In this document: in pieces, positions 41,490 through 49,770 of the stretch
Position numbering within the stretch: position 1 is the first letter of the stretch
Layout of the letters: the number at the start of each line of letters is the position of its first letter
DNA from: Achromobacter sp. MFA1 R4
GTDB lineage: Bacteria; Pseudomonadota; Gammaproteobacteria; Burkholderiales; Burkholderiaceae_B
Assembly: GCF_900156745.1 (NCBI RefSeq)
Contig: NZ_LT707065.1
Span: forward strand, 6,026,086-6,090,085
Direction of reading: 5' to 3'
Length of the DNA stretch: 64,000 nucleotides
The notes under the pieces: model-generated
What the model saw: only the letters and a program-made list of their open reading frames with translations
What the model was told of the DNA's origin: nothing
Databases searched by the model: none
Translations under genes and position numbers: made by a program

Positions 41490-42737
41490 TCAGGGCCGGA
41501 ACGGCGCGGGATCCAGCGGCAGCTCCAGCCCGCCCATCTGGGCGGTCAGCAGCGCCGCGCTGCCGCAGGCCAGGGTGAAACCCAGCGCGCCCTGGCCGAC
41601 GTTCAGCCAGAGGTTGTCGGCGGCCGGACTGCGGCCGATCAGCGGCTTGCCGGTGGGTGTGGCCGGCCGCAGTCCAGCCCAGGGGATGGCCTGGCTCAGG
41701 TCCAGTTGCGGGAAGGCTTCGCGCACCTGGCGCTTGAGCAGGCCGATGCGCGCCGGGTCGATGTCGGCGTTGTTGCTGCCGATGTCCACCATGGCCGCGA
41801 TCCGCAGCACCCTGCCCACGCGGGCGTAGACGATGCGCCGCTCGTAGTCGGTCACGCTGATGCGCGGCGCCACGTTGTCGTCATCGGCCAGCGGAACGGT
41901 CAGGCTGTAGCCCTTCAGCGGGTACAGCGGCACGTCGTGGCCCAGCGGATTGAGCAAGGCGCGCGTGCCGATGCCGGTGGCCAGCACCACGGCGTCGGCG
42001 CCGATATCGCCATCGCGCGTGTTGACCGCGACGATGCGGCGGCCTTCGCGCTGCAGGCCGGACACGGGATTGGACATGGCGCACTCGACGTTGCCCAGGG
42101 TTTGCAGGCGATCGAACAGCGCTTCGGTGAACTGTCGGCAGTCGCCGGCTTCTTCGCTTGGGGTGTAGATGGCGCCCGCCAGGCTGGCGCCCATGCCGGC
42201 CAGCGCCGGCTCGCGCGCCACGGTCTGGGCGGCGTCCAGCACCTGCTGGTCCGCGCCGTGCGCGGCCTGGTAGGCCACCAGCGCGCGCGCCTTATCGAGC
42301 AGTTCAGCGCTGCGGTACGCAATGAGCTTGCCGTTCTTCAGGTGCCCGAAGGCCAGGTCTTCCTGTTCGAGCAGGGAATGCATCACGTCCCGGCTGAGGT
42401 AGGACAGCGTCAGCATCTGCGCCGTGGACGCCTTGGCCACCGACGCGCGGCAGGCCAGCGCGAACTGCAGGCACCAGCGCCATTGGTGCGGGTCCAGCCG
42501 GGGCCGGAAACGCAGCGGCGAATCCTGGCGCAGCAGCCAGCCCGGCACGCTGGGCAGCACGCCGGGGCCGGCCAGCGGCGCCACATAGCTGTAGCTGAGC
42601 TGACCGCCGTTGGCATAGCTGGAGACTTCCGCCGGACGGGGCTGGCTGTCGACCAGCACCACTTCATGACCCTGGCGCGCCAGGAAATAGGCCGACGTCA
42701 CACCGACGACGCCCGCGCCAATCACGCAAACGCGCAT
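41490..42737 (-). CDS. dadA: D-amino acid dehydrogenase
   Basis: 415 residues. Starts with the FAD motif VCVIGAGVVGVTSAYFLARQGHEVVLVD, and ends with PTGKPLIGRSP and LWLNVGQGALGFTLACGSA, as in DadA. It oxidises D-amino acids to 2-oxo acids with electrons to the respiratory chain. The start at 42737 puts the Rossmann motif at residue 5, as in known DadA proteins. No dadX racemase is adjacent. Confidence 0.9.
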   Translation of the reverse strand: MRVCVIGAGVVGVTSAYFLARQGHEVVLVDSQPRPAEVSSYANGGQLSYSYVAPLAGPGVLPSVPGWLLRQDSPLRFRPRLDPHQWRWCLQFALACRASVAKASTAQMLTLSYLSRDVMHSLLEQEDLAFGHLKNGKLIAYRSAELLDKARALVAYQAAHGADQQVLDAAQTVAREPALAGMGASLAGAIYTPSEEAGDCRQFTEALFDRLQTLGNVECAMSNPVSGLQREGRRIVAVNTRDGDIGADAVVLATGIGTRALLNPLGHDVPLYPLKGYSLTVPLADDDNVAPRISVTDYERRIVYARVGRVLRIAAMVDIGSNNADIDPARIGLLKRQVREAFPQLDLSQAIPWAGLRPATPTGKPLIGRSPAADNLWLNVGQGALGFTLACGSAALLTAQMGGLELPLDPAPFRP

Positions 42738-42843
42738 ACCGTTATCCAAAAAAGACCGCGAACCGGTCCATTCTGTAACGGGGTCCCGGCGCCGGCAAAT
42801 GCCAAACGCCGCAGGGGCCATAACCAAACTTCATGCCCTGGGA

Positions 42844-43281
42844 TCAGGCGATCCGGTGCAGCTTGATGATGGCGGCGGCGGTCGGTTCGCGCACCAGATC
42901 GGCCAGCGTGTAGGCGTTGAGCGCGTCGTAGAACGCCTGCAGCGTTTGCGCCAGCACGCCCGCCAGCCGGCACACGCCGTCCAGCGCACAGGGCGGCTCG
43001 CGGCAGTCGATGAGCGGTCCCTGCTGTTCCAGCTCGCGCACCAGGTCGCCGACCCGGTAGTGGGTGGCCGGATGCGCCAGCGCAAGGCCCCCGCCCTTGC
43101 CGCGCGAGGTGCTGACCCAGCCGCGCTGCGACATGAAATGCACCACCTTCACCAGATGGTTGCGCGACAAGTCGAAGCGGTCCGCGATCTCGGGGATCGT
43201 GACGGCGGCGGGCCGGTCGCGGCATTGCGTCAGGTACATCAGGACGCGCAGGCCGAAGTCGGTGAATCGGGTCAATTGCAT
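42844..43281 (-). CDS. nsrR: Rrf2-family NO-sensing repressor NsrR
   Basis: 145 residues. An iron-sulfur regulator that represses NO-detoxification genes until its cluster reacts with NO. Winged helix: MQLTRFTDFGLRVLMYL and ADRFDLSRNHLVKVVHFM. Cluster ligands Cys93-x4-Cys98-x5-Cys104 (DCREPPCALDGVC) have exactly the NsrR spacing, unlike IscR. It lies 56 bp downstream of hmp on the same strand; the NsrR site before hmp would make it autoregulated if co-transcribed. Confidence 0.94.
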   Translation of the reverse strand: MQLTRFTDFGLRVLMYLTQCRDRPAAVTIPEIADRFDLSRNHLVKVVHFMSQRGWVSTSRGKGGGLALAHPATHYRVGDLVRELEQQGPLIDCREPPCALDGVCRLAGVLAQTLQAFYDALNAYTLADLVREPTAAAIIKLHRIA

Positions 43282-43337
43282 GGGTGTGGGGCGGAGACCG
43301 GGCGGCCCGGAAACATCAGGCCGCCAGGATACACCGC

Positions 43338-44555
43338 TCAGGCGGCGACGCCGCCGGTGCCGAATGCCTCGGCGTGGATGCGGTCTTCGGCCACGCCCAG
43401 GCCCAGCAGCGCCTCGCGCTGCGCCCGCATGAAAGCAGCCGGGCCGCACAGGTAGTAATCGGCGCCCGGCACGATGGCCTCCTCGCGGATGGCGTGCAGA
43501 TCGACGCGCCCCTTGTGGTCGTAATCGCGGCCAGGCTGGTCGCCATGGGCCACCTCTTCGTAGAACACCGCCTTGCGCACATTGGCGCGCGACGCGGCGA
43601 TATCGTTCACGTGGTCGCGCATGGCATGCACCGACCGGTCGCGGCAGCCGTGCACGAAGCGGATCTGCCGATCGTCGTTGGCCCGCACCAGATGGTTCAG
43701 GATCGACACCATCGGCGTCAGGCCCACGCCCCCGCTCAGCAGCACGACCGGCGCGTCGCCGTCTTCACGCAGGTGGAAATCGCCCTGCGGCGGCGCCACG
43801 TCCAGCACGCCGCCCTCTTCCAGGCGGTCGTGCAGCGCATTGGACACGCGCCCCGCCGGCGTCTGGTCGCCAGCGGGTTCGCGCTTGACCGAGATGCGCA
43901 GGCGGTCCTGCCCCGGCGCGTCCGACAGGCTGTACTGGCGAGGCTGCATCAGTCCCAGTTCCGGCACATACACGCGCACCGACACGTACTGCCCCGGCCG
44001 GTACGCCGGCACCGTGCCGCCATCGGCCGGCGCCAGGTAGAAGGAGGTGATCTCGGCGCTTTCCGGCTGTTTGCCCACCACGCGGAACGCACGCCAGCCG
44101 GTCCAGCCGCCCGGCTTGTTGGCCGATTCCGCGTACAGGCGCGCCTCTTCGGCAATCAGCAGATCGGCCAACTGCCCGTAGGCCGCGGCCCACGCATCCA
44201 CCAGTTCGTCCGTGGCGGCGTCGCCCAGCACTTCACGGATGGACGCCAGCAGATGCTTGCCCACGATGGCGTAGTGCTCGGGCCGGATACCCAGGCTGAC
44301 GTGCTTGTGCACGATGCGCGTCACCACCGGCATCAGCACGGAGGGATCGTCGATGTGCTCCGCATAGGCGGTTACCGCGCCGGCCAGCGCATGCTGCTGC
44401 GCGCCGCCGGCCTGGTGGGCCTGGTTGAACACGTGCTTGAGTTCCGGATTGTGCTGGAACATGCGCGCGTAAAAGTGCTTCGTCAGGGCCACGCCATGGA
44501 CCTTCAGGACAGGGGCGGTGGCCTTGACCAGCTCGCGGACTTGGGGACTCAACAT
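43338..44555 (-). CDS. hmp: Flavohaemoprotein, nitric oxide dioxygenase
   Basis: 405 residues. It converts NO and O2 to nitrate with NAD(P)H in the cytoplasm. The globin domain has distal Tyr29 and Gln53 and proximal His85 (VHKHVSLGI), the same numbers as the enterobacterial protein. The ferredoxin-reductase module has RQYSLSDAPG (FAD) and VVLLSGGVGLTPMVSIL (NADH). AAGGAGC lies 6 nt before the ATG. An NsrR site overlaps its promoter, and nsrR follows. Confidence 0.96.
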   Translation of the reverse strand: MLSPQVRELVKATAPVLKVHGVALTKHFYARMFQHNPELKHVFNQAHQAGGAQQHALAGAVTAYAEHIDDPSVLMPVVTRIVHKHVSLGIRPEHYAIVGKHLLASIREVLGDAATDELVDAWAAAYGQLADLLIAEEARLYAESANKPGGWTGWRAFRVVGKQPESAEITSFYLAPADGGTVPAYRPGQYVSVRVYVPELGLMQPRQYSLSDAPGQDRLRISVKREPAGDQTPAGRVSNALHDRLEEGGVLDVAPPQGDFHLREDGDAPVVLLSGGVGLTPMVSILNHLVRANDDRQIRFVHGCRDRSVHAMRDHVNDIAASRANVRKAVFYEEVAHGDQPGRDYDHKGRVDLHAIREEAIVPGADYYLCGPAAFMRAQREALLGLGVAEDRIHAEAFGTGGVAA

Positions 44556-44591
44556 CTACGGCTCCTTGAATGGCGATCGTGCTCGCCTTTA

Positions 44592-44614
44592 AACATATAT
44601 TCATAATACATCTT
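44592..44614. promoter_or_regulatory. NsrR operator overlapping the hmp promoter
   Basis: AACATATATTC and TAATACATCTT flank a single central base, an 11-1-11 inverted repeat matching the NsrR consensus (AAGATGYATTT half-sites). On the minus strand it covers TATTAT, a candidate -10 with TTTCTG 16 bp upstream, 37 nt or more before the hmp ATG. Confidence 0.75.
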
Positions 44615-44644
44615 TAAGGGCGGGCAGAAAAATCGCAGCTAGGA

Positions 44645-45310
44645 TCAGTCTGAATCGGAGCGCCAGCGGCCAAACGGCGCGGGCGGCGGCAAGGCGCAAG
44701 CGGGCAGGCAGATCCATTGCGGCGCCACCGCGTCCGCGGCTCGATCCTGCGGGGCCTGCCACACCACCGAGGCCACCCAATCGCTTCCGATGCGGTAGGA
44801 ACACGCCTGCCACGCGCCCCCGGGCGCGCGCAGCAGCGGGCTTTCCGGCGACTCGGACAAACCCACGCAGGCCATGTCCGCGGGAAAATCCAGCCCCGCT
44901 CCTTTAATGAAGGCTTCTTTCAGTGTCCAGAGCCGATAGAAGTGTTGCAGGCGCGCTTCGCCCTGCAAGTCGGCCAATGCCTCGCGTTCGTCTGGCGAAC
45001 AGACCCACTGCGCAAGCCCGTCCACGTTGCGTGGCCGGATGGCCTCCAGGTCGATGCCGATCTTCCAGCCGGGCGGCGCCGTTGCGCAAACGGCATGTCC
45101 GCCACTGTGGCTCAGGGACGTTGCCCCGGGAACCGGCCGTGCGCGGCGCAGATGCTGCAACACCGCGCGGCTGACTTTCCAGTCCTGCAGCGCCTTGCCG
45201 CTGCGGATCGCCGCCGCCCGCCGGACGTCGTCCGCAGACAGGTGTTCAACCCGGTATTGAGAGGCGGCGCTTTGATCGGCCCACCAGATTAAAAGTTCCT
45301 GAACGCCCAC
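44645..45310 (-). CDS. 4'-phosphopantetheinyl transferase
   Basis: 221 residues, Sfp-type length. Mg2+/CoA-binding motifs are IGIDLEAIRPR and FYRLWTLKEAFIKGAG. It would load phosphopantetheine onto the carrier proteins encoded in the adjacent cluster. It starts with GTG at 45310 without a clear Shine-Dalgarno sequence and is divergent from the pigment operon, sharing its AT-rich promoter region. Confidence 0.88.
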   Translation of the reverse strand: MGVQELLIWWADQSAASQYRVEHLSADDVRRAAAIRSGKALQDWKVSRAVLQHLRRARPVPGATSLSHSGGHAVCATAPPGWKIGIDLEAIRPRNVDGLAQWVCSPDEREALADLQGEARLQHFYRLWTLKEAFIKGAGLDFPADMACVGLSESPESPLLRAPGGAWQACSYRIGSDWVASVVWQAPQDRAADAVAPQWICLPACALPPPAPFGRWRSDSD

Positions 45311-45420
45311 GGCTTAAAAGTAACTATTGGATAAAATTATCGGTAATATGGGTTATTTTGTGTAATTTGTAACTGTTTAAATCGTTTCCGACCGTGTTCA
45401 CCATAGTAGAATCGCGCGCT
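45311..45420. promoter_or_regulatory. AT-rich divergent promoter region of the aryl-polyene-type cluster
   Basis: A 110-bp AT-rich island in otherwise GC-rich DNA, between the phosphopantetheinyl transferase and the first operon gene. It contains several -10-like hexamers (TAAAAT, TAATAT, TAGAAT), but none pairs convincingly with a -35 at 16-18 bp. It likely holds both promoters and may bind a silencer or regulator. Confidence 0.55.
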
Positions 45421-46143
45421 ATGTTGACGTTCTCAATCGCGCACTGGCAAGGTTGGACGCACGGATTTCAAGACCCGAGCCGCTGGCAGCACTGGGCCGA
45501 ACACCCCTACTGCCCCCTCGGAGAGCAAAGCGCCCCCCGCCTCGACTTCCTGCCCCCCATGCAACGCCGCCGCCTCAGCCCCCTGGCCCGCGGCGTCTTT
45601 GCTTGCGCCTGGCCGCTGGCCGACGGATATCCGGACATGCCGTTCGTATTCGCCTCGCGCCACGGAGAAACGTCGCGCAACTTCGGGCTGTTGGAATCGC
45701 TGGCGGCGGACGAGCCGCTGTCCCCCACCGCATTCGGACTGTCGGTCCACAATGCGATCGCCGCGCAGTGGTCGATCATACGCCGCGACACCGCCGAGTC
45801 CGTCGCGATTGCCGTCGAGGACGACGGCCTGGAACACGCCTTTATTGAAGCGGCCATGCTGTTCGATCAAGGCCATGACAACGTGCTGGTGGTGCTGGCC
45901 GAAGAACAGCCGCCCCGCCCCTACGCCCCGTGGGTGGACGATGTGCCGTTCTCTTACGCTGCCGCCTTCCGGCTGCGCCCGGGCACGGACTGGGCGCTAG
46001 CGCCCAGCCCCGCCCCCCCCGGCGACGCTGCGCCGCAGATCTGGCCCAATCCCTTGAACCTCCTTCGCCATCTCGCGCTGCGGACCCCAAGCTGGCGGCA
46101 CGCCAACCGCACCCGCCAATGGACCTGGACACGCAACGCATGA
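45421..46143 (+). CDS. Beta-ketoacyl synthase-like chain-length factor (ApeC-like)
   Basis: 240 residues, equivalent to the N-terminal half of a ketosynthase. FVFASRHGETSRNFGLLESLA and SPTAFGLSVHNAIAAQWSII keep the fold. The nucleophilic Cys is absent, as in chain-length factors. It should pair with the ApeO-like ketosynthase encoded at 56658. The ATG at 45421 lacks a visible Shine-Dalgarno sequence; a GTG at 45394 is the alternative. First gene of the operon, overlapping the next by ATGA. Confidence 0.82.
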   Translation: MLTFSIAHWQGWTHGFQDPSRWQHWAEHPYCPLGEQSAPRLDFLPPMQRRRLSPLARGVFACAWPLADGYPDMPFVFASRHGETSRNFGLLESLAADEPLSPTAFGLSVHNAIAAQWSIIRRDTAESVAIAVEDDGLEHAFIEAAMLFDQGHDNVLVVLAEEQPPRPYAPWVDDVPFSYAAAFRLRPGTDWALAPSPAPPGDAAPQIWPNPLNLLRHLALRTPSWRHANRTRQWTWTRNA

Positions 46144-47003
46144 ACAGCACGGCACAAGTCCGCCAGGATTTCTGGCTCTGGCGCCTGGTCGCCACTGGCA
46201 TGGCCTTCACCCTGTTCGGCCTGGGCGGCGTGCTGCTGCGCCTGATGGTGTTCCCGCCTCAACGGCTGTTGCCGGGCGACCGCCACGACCGGCAGCGCCG
46301 GGCACGCTGGGCGCTGCATGGCACCTTCAGGCTGTTCATCCGCTTCATGGTGCGCGTGGGCATCCTGACCGTGGAATTCAAGGGCGCCGAACGCCTGGGC
46401 CGTCCGGGCCAGATGATTCTTGCCAATCATCCGTCGCTGCTGGACGTGGTGTTCCTGGTCGGGCACGTCAAGAACGCCAATTGCATCGTCAAGCACGGCC
46501 TGGCGACCAATCCCTTTACCCGCGGGCCGGTGGCAAGCGCGGGCTACATCACCAACGACGAAAGCTTCGACATGTTCGATCGCGCCGCGGACGTGCTGCG
46601 CAATGGCGAAACGCTGATCGTATTTCCCGAGGGCACGCGCACGCCGCCCCGCGCCCTGCCGCAGTTCCATCGCGGCGCCTGCGCGATTGCCTTGCGCGGC
46701 GCGCGGGTCGTGACGCCGGTCGTCATCCGCATGAATCCGCGCAGCCTGACCAAGGGCGAGCCCTGGTACCGCATTCCGCCTTCCCGCATGCGCTATGTCA
46801 TCGAGGTCGGCGAGGACATCGACCCGACGACCTGGAGCGCCGTGCATCCGCTGCCCATCGCCGGCCGCAAGATGAATGCCTATCTGCATGCCTATTTCGA
46901 AGCCGAACTGGCGCGCAGCGCGCCGGACGGCGCCTCAATGAACGCGCTGTCGCCCCAGACGGTGGAAGTGGAGTCAAAGCTGGATGAATCAACTGGAACT
47001 TGA
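46140..47003 (+). CDS. 1-acyl-glycerol-3-phosphate acyltransferase-like protein (ApeD-like)
   Basis: 287 residues. An N-terminal membrane helix (FTLFGLGGVLLRLMVF) and the catalytic HX4D motif NHPSLLDVVFL, then FPEGTRTPPRAL. It transfers an acyl chain, probably linking the polyene to a lipid anchor at the inner membrane. It starts in an ATGA overlap and ends 20 bp inside the acyl carrier protein gene. Confidence 0.85.
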   Translation: MNSTAQVRQDFWLWRLVATGMAFTLFGLGGVLLRLMVFPPQRLLPGDRHDRQRRARWALHGTFRLFIRFMVRVGILTVEFKGAERLGRPGQMILANHPSLLDVVFLVGHVKNANCIVKHGLATNPFTRGPVASAGYITNDESFDMFDRAADVLRNGETLIVFPEGTRTPPRALPQFHRGACAIALRGARVVTPVVIRMNPRSLTKGEPWYRIPPSRMRYVIEVGEDIDPTTWSAVHPLPIAGRKMNAYLHAYFEAELARSAPDGASMNALSPQTVEVESKLDESTGT

Positions 47004-47244
47004 GCTGAAAACGCTCGTCATCGAGTCCCTGGGACTGGAAGACATCACCCCCGACGACATCGACCGCGAGGCCGCGCTGTTCGGCGACGGGCTGGGCCTG
47101 GATTCGGTCGATGCGCTGGAGCTGGGCCTGGCGCTGCAAAAGCGCTATGCCATCACCATGGATCCCGAAACGCGCAACATGCGCGAGCATTTCGCCAGCA
47201 TTGCCAGCCTGGCGGCATTTGTCACGGCGCAACGCCGCGACTGA
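46984..47244 (+). CDS. Acyl carrier protein 1 (ApeE-like)
   Basis: 86 residues. The phosphopantetheine-attachment Ser lies in GLGLDSVDALELGLAL. It carries the growing or starter acyl chain for the ketosynthases of the cluster. It overlaps the acyltransferase gene by 20 bp. First of two adjacent carrier proteins. Confidence 0.9.
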   Translation: MNQLELELKTLVIESLGLEDITPDDIDREAALFGDGLGLDSVDALELGLALQKRYAITMDPETRNMREHFASIASLAAFVTAQRRD

Positions 47245-47260
47245 CGCACACGGAGTCACG

Positions 47261-47515
47261 ATGCATACCCGCGAAGAAATATTCAATACGCTGCGCGGCG
47301 CGCTGGTCGAACTGTTCGAGATCGAACCGGAACGGATCACGCCCGACGCTCACCTGTACACCGACCTGGAAATCGACAGCATCGACGCGATCGACCTCAT
47401 CGACCACGTCCGCCGCCAGACTGGCCGCAAGCTGGACGCCAATGATTTCCGCACGGTCCGCACCGTCGAGGACGTGGTCCAGGCGATGTGGCAAAAGCAG
47501 GATCCCGCCGCATGA
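47261..47515 (+). CDS. Acyl carrier protein 2 (ApeF-like)
   Basis: 84 residues. The attachment Ser lies in TDLEIDSIDAIDLIDHV. CGGAG lies 7 nt before the ATG at 47261. Two distinct carrier proteins are normal in aryl-polyene-type systems and suggest separate starter and elongation roles. Its stop overlaps the next start (ATGA). Confidence 0.9.
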   Translation: MHTREEIFNTLRGALVELFEIEPERITPDAHLYTDLEIDSIDAIDLIDHVRRQTGRKLDANDFRTVRTVEDVVQAMWQKQDPAA

Positions 47516-48060
47516 AACGTGGCGTCGCGGCCGCGCTGGCCGCCGCCGCCGTGGCCTACCCGTTCCTCGTCTACGCGACGCTGGACAGGGTAAGCGCCGC
47601 CTGGCTCGCGTTGCCGCTGGCGCTGCTTTGGCTGGCGCGCGCGCTCACGGCGCGCGCCACACAGCCCGGCGACCGCCTGCTGCCGGCCGTCGCCCTGGTC
47701 TTCTGCCTGATCCTCGCCGTCTCCGATTCGCAAAGCTGGCTGCGCTGGTATCCCGTGCTGGTCAATGCCCTGATGCTGGCCATCTTCGGCATGAGCCTGC
47801 GCGGCCCGCAGCCCGTCGTCGAACGCCTGGCGCGATTGCGCCATCCGGCGCTGCCGCCCGAAGGCGTGCGCTATACCCGGAACGTCACCCGCGCATGGTG
47901 CGTCTTTTTCGCGCTGAATGGCTCGGTCGCGGCCGCGCTGGCGGTCTGGGGGCCCTGGAGCTGGTGGGTGGCCTACAACGGCTGCGTCAGCTACGTGCTG
48001 ATGGGATTGATGGCCGCCGGCGAGTGGCTGCTGCGCCCGGCCATGGCCAAGGCGGCCTGA
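47512..48060 (+). CDS. Small multi-helix membrane protein (ApeG-like)
   Basis: 182 residues with about four to five hydrophobic helices (residues 5-25, 27-45, 58-75, 83-95, 125-165). Stretches such as RYTRNVTRAWCVFFALNGSVAA match the uncharacterised COG4648-type membrane proteins found in aryl-polyene clusters. Function unknown. Starts in an ATGA overlap with the carrier protein gene. Confidence 0.75.
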   Translation: MKRGVAAALAAAAVAYPFLVYATLDRVSAAWLALPLALLWLARALTARATQPGDRLLPAVALVFCLILAVSDSQSWLRWYPVLVNALMLAIFGMSLRGPQPVVERLARLRHPALPPEGVRYTRNVTRAWCVFFALNGSVAAALAVWGPWSWWVAYNGCVSYVLMGLMAAGEWLLRPAMAKAA

Positions 48061-48063
48061 TCC

Positions 48064-49770
48064 ATGGCCTGGACGCCCCTGCCCCGCCTGCTGTTGCCGG
48101 CCTCGCCCGGCGACGGCAACGCCCCGGTCGCCGATTCGCCCCTGCTGACCCGTGACGCCTTCGCGCAGGCCAGCCTGCGCATCGCGGGCACGCTGCGCGC
48201 CCGCTCGCTGCGGCGCGCGGCGCTCTGGTTCGACGACGCGGCCGAACTCGCCTGCGCGCTGTTCGCCTGCTGGCGCGCGGGCGTGGTGGCCGTCCTGCCG
48301 GGCGACCGCCAGGCCCAGACCTGCCAGGGCCTGGACGCCACCGTCGACGCGTGGCTGACCGACGCCGCGCTGCCCTTGCCCGCCGCCCGCCAGTGGCGGC
48401 TCGCCGACCTGCATGAACATCCGCCCCTCGAACCGGCGGAACTGGACGCGTCGCAGACCCTGGTGCTGTGCACCTCCGGTTCCAGCGGCACGCCCAAGCA
48501 CATTGCCAAGACCTGGGGCCAACTGGCGCAGGAAGTGCAGGCGCTGCAGCAGCAGTGGCCCGACCCGCAGGCGCCCGTGCTGGGCAGCGTGTCGGCGCAG
48601 CACATGTACGGCCTGCCCTTCCGCGTGCTCTGGCCGCTGTGCGCGGGCCGGCAGATCGACCGGCCGCAGCGCCTCTACCCCGAAGACCTGCAGCAGGCCA
48701 GCCTGCGCCATCCTTCCTTCACCTGGATCGCCAGCCCGGCCCTGCTGCGGCGGCTGGGCCAGCGCCTGGACTGGGCGCAGCTGCGCGGCAGGCTGACCCG
48801 CATCCACTCGTCGGGCGGCGCCTTGCCGCGGGACGTGTCCGATGACATCGCGCGGTCGCTCGGCGTGCGTCCCACGGAAATCTACGGCAGCTCGGAAACC
48901 GGCGCGGTGGCCTGGCGCACCGGCGACGCGGACTGGCAGCCGCTGCCCGGCGTGACCGTGGACGTGAACGGCGACGGCGCCCTGCGCGTCGCATCGCCAT
49001 GGGTCCATGCCGACGACCGCCAGACCGCGGACGGCGCCGAGCTCACGGCCGGCGGCTTCCGGCTGCTGGGCCGCCTGGACCGCATCGTGAAGATCGAAGA
49101 AAAGCGTGTGTCGCTGCCCATGCTGGAACACGCACTGACGGAACACGCCTACGTCGCCGACGTGCGCGTGGGCAAGGCGGCCGGCGCGCCGCGCCTGACG
49201 GCGCTGGTGGCGCTGACGGCCCATGGCCTGCATGCGCTGCGCAACCAGGGCCGCGCAGCCGTGGTCGATGCCTTGCGGGCCCATATGGCCACGCGCTTCG
49301 AATCGCTGGCGGTGCCCCGCGGCTGGAGATTCTTCCGGGACCTGCCCGCCAACGCGCAAGGCAAGCTGCCGCAGGCCGAGTTCGACGCCGCGGCCGGCCC
49401 GCGCCCGCTGGCGCCCGTCGCCATCCCCACGGACGTGGCGGCCTTGCCGGACAACGAGCGGCGCTACACGCTCGACATTCCCTATGACCTGGCGTACTTC
49501 AGCGGCCACTTTCCGATCGCGCCCGTGGTGCCGGGCGTGGCCCAGATCAGTTGGGCCATGTCGCTTGCCCAGCGCGACCTGAAGCCGGAACTGAGCTTTG
49601 CCGGCATGGAGGCGCTGAAGTTCCAGCGTCTCCTGCGCCCGGGCGACACCGCCGCCCTGGCGCTGAAATGGGACGCGGACCGGCAAAAGCTGTACTTCGC
49701 GTTCACGGTGGACGGCTCGCCCTGCTCGTCGGGACGCATTCTCCAAGGGGCGGACCATGGCGCCGCATAA
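48064..49770 (+). CDS. Acyl/aryl adenylating ligase fused to an ApeI-like dehydratase (hotdog) domain
   Basis: 568 residues. The adenylation domain (about 1-440) has LCTSGSSGTPKHIAKT, YGSSETGAVAWR, LLGRLDRIVKIEEKRVSLP and the C-terminal Lys in ANAQGKLPQAEF. The last 110 residues are a FabZ/ApeI-like hotdog domain with YFSGHFPIAPVVPGVAQISWA. At the position of the FabZ catalytic Glu (14 after the His) there is Ser. It probably activates the aromatic starter acid and then acts on a later intermediate. Ligase and dehydratase are distinct functions in described aryl-polyene pathways. Confidence 0.85.
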   Translation: MAWTPLPRLLLPASPGDGNAPVADSPLLTRDAFAQASLRIAGTLRARSLRRAALWFDDAAELACALFACWRAGVVAVLPGDRQAQTCQGLDATVDAWLTDAALPLPAARQWRLADLHEHPPLEPAELDASQTLVLCTSGSSGTPKHIAKTWGQLAQEVQALQQQWPDPQAPVLGSVSAQHMYGLPFRVLWPLCAGRQIDRPQRLYPEDLQQASLRHPSFTWIASPALLRRLGQRLDWAQLRGRLTRIHSSGGALPRDVSDDIARSLGVRPTEIYGSSETGAVAWRTGDADWQPLPGVTVDVNGDGALRVASPWVHADDRQTADGAELTAGGFRLLGRLDRIVKIEEKRVSLPMLEHALTEHAYVADVRVGKAAGAPRLTALVALTAHGLHALRNQGRAAVVDALRAHMATRFESLAVPRGWRFFRDLPANAQGKLPQAEFDAAAGPRPLAPVAIPTDVAALPDNERRYTLDIPYDLAYFSGHFPIAPVVPGVAQISWAMSLAQRDLKPELSFAGMEALKFQRLLRPGDTAALALKWDADRQKLYFAFTVDGSPCSSGRILQGADHGAA

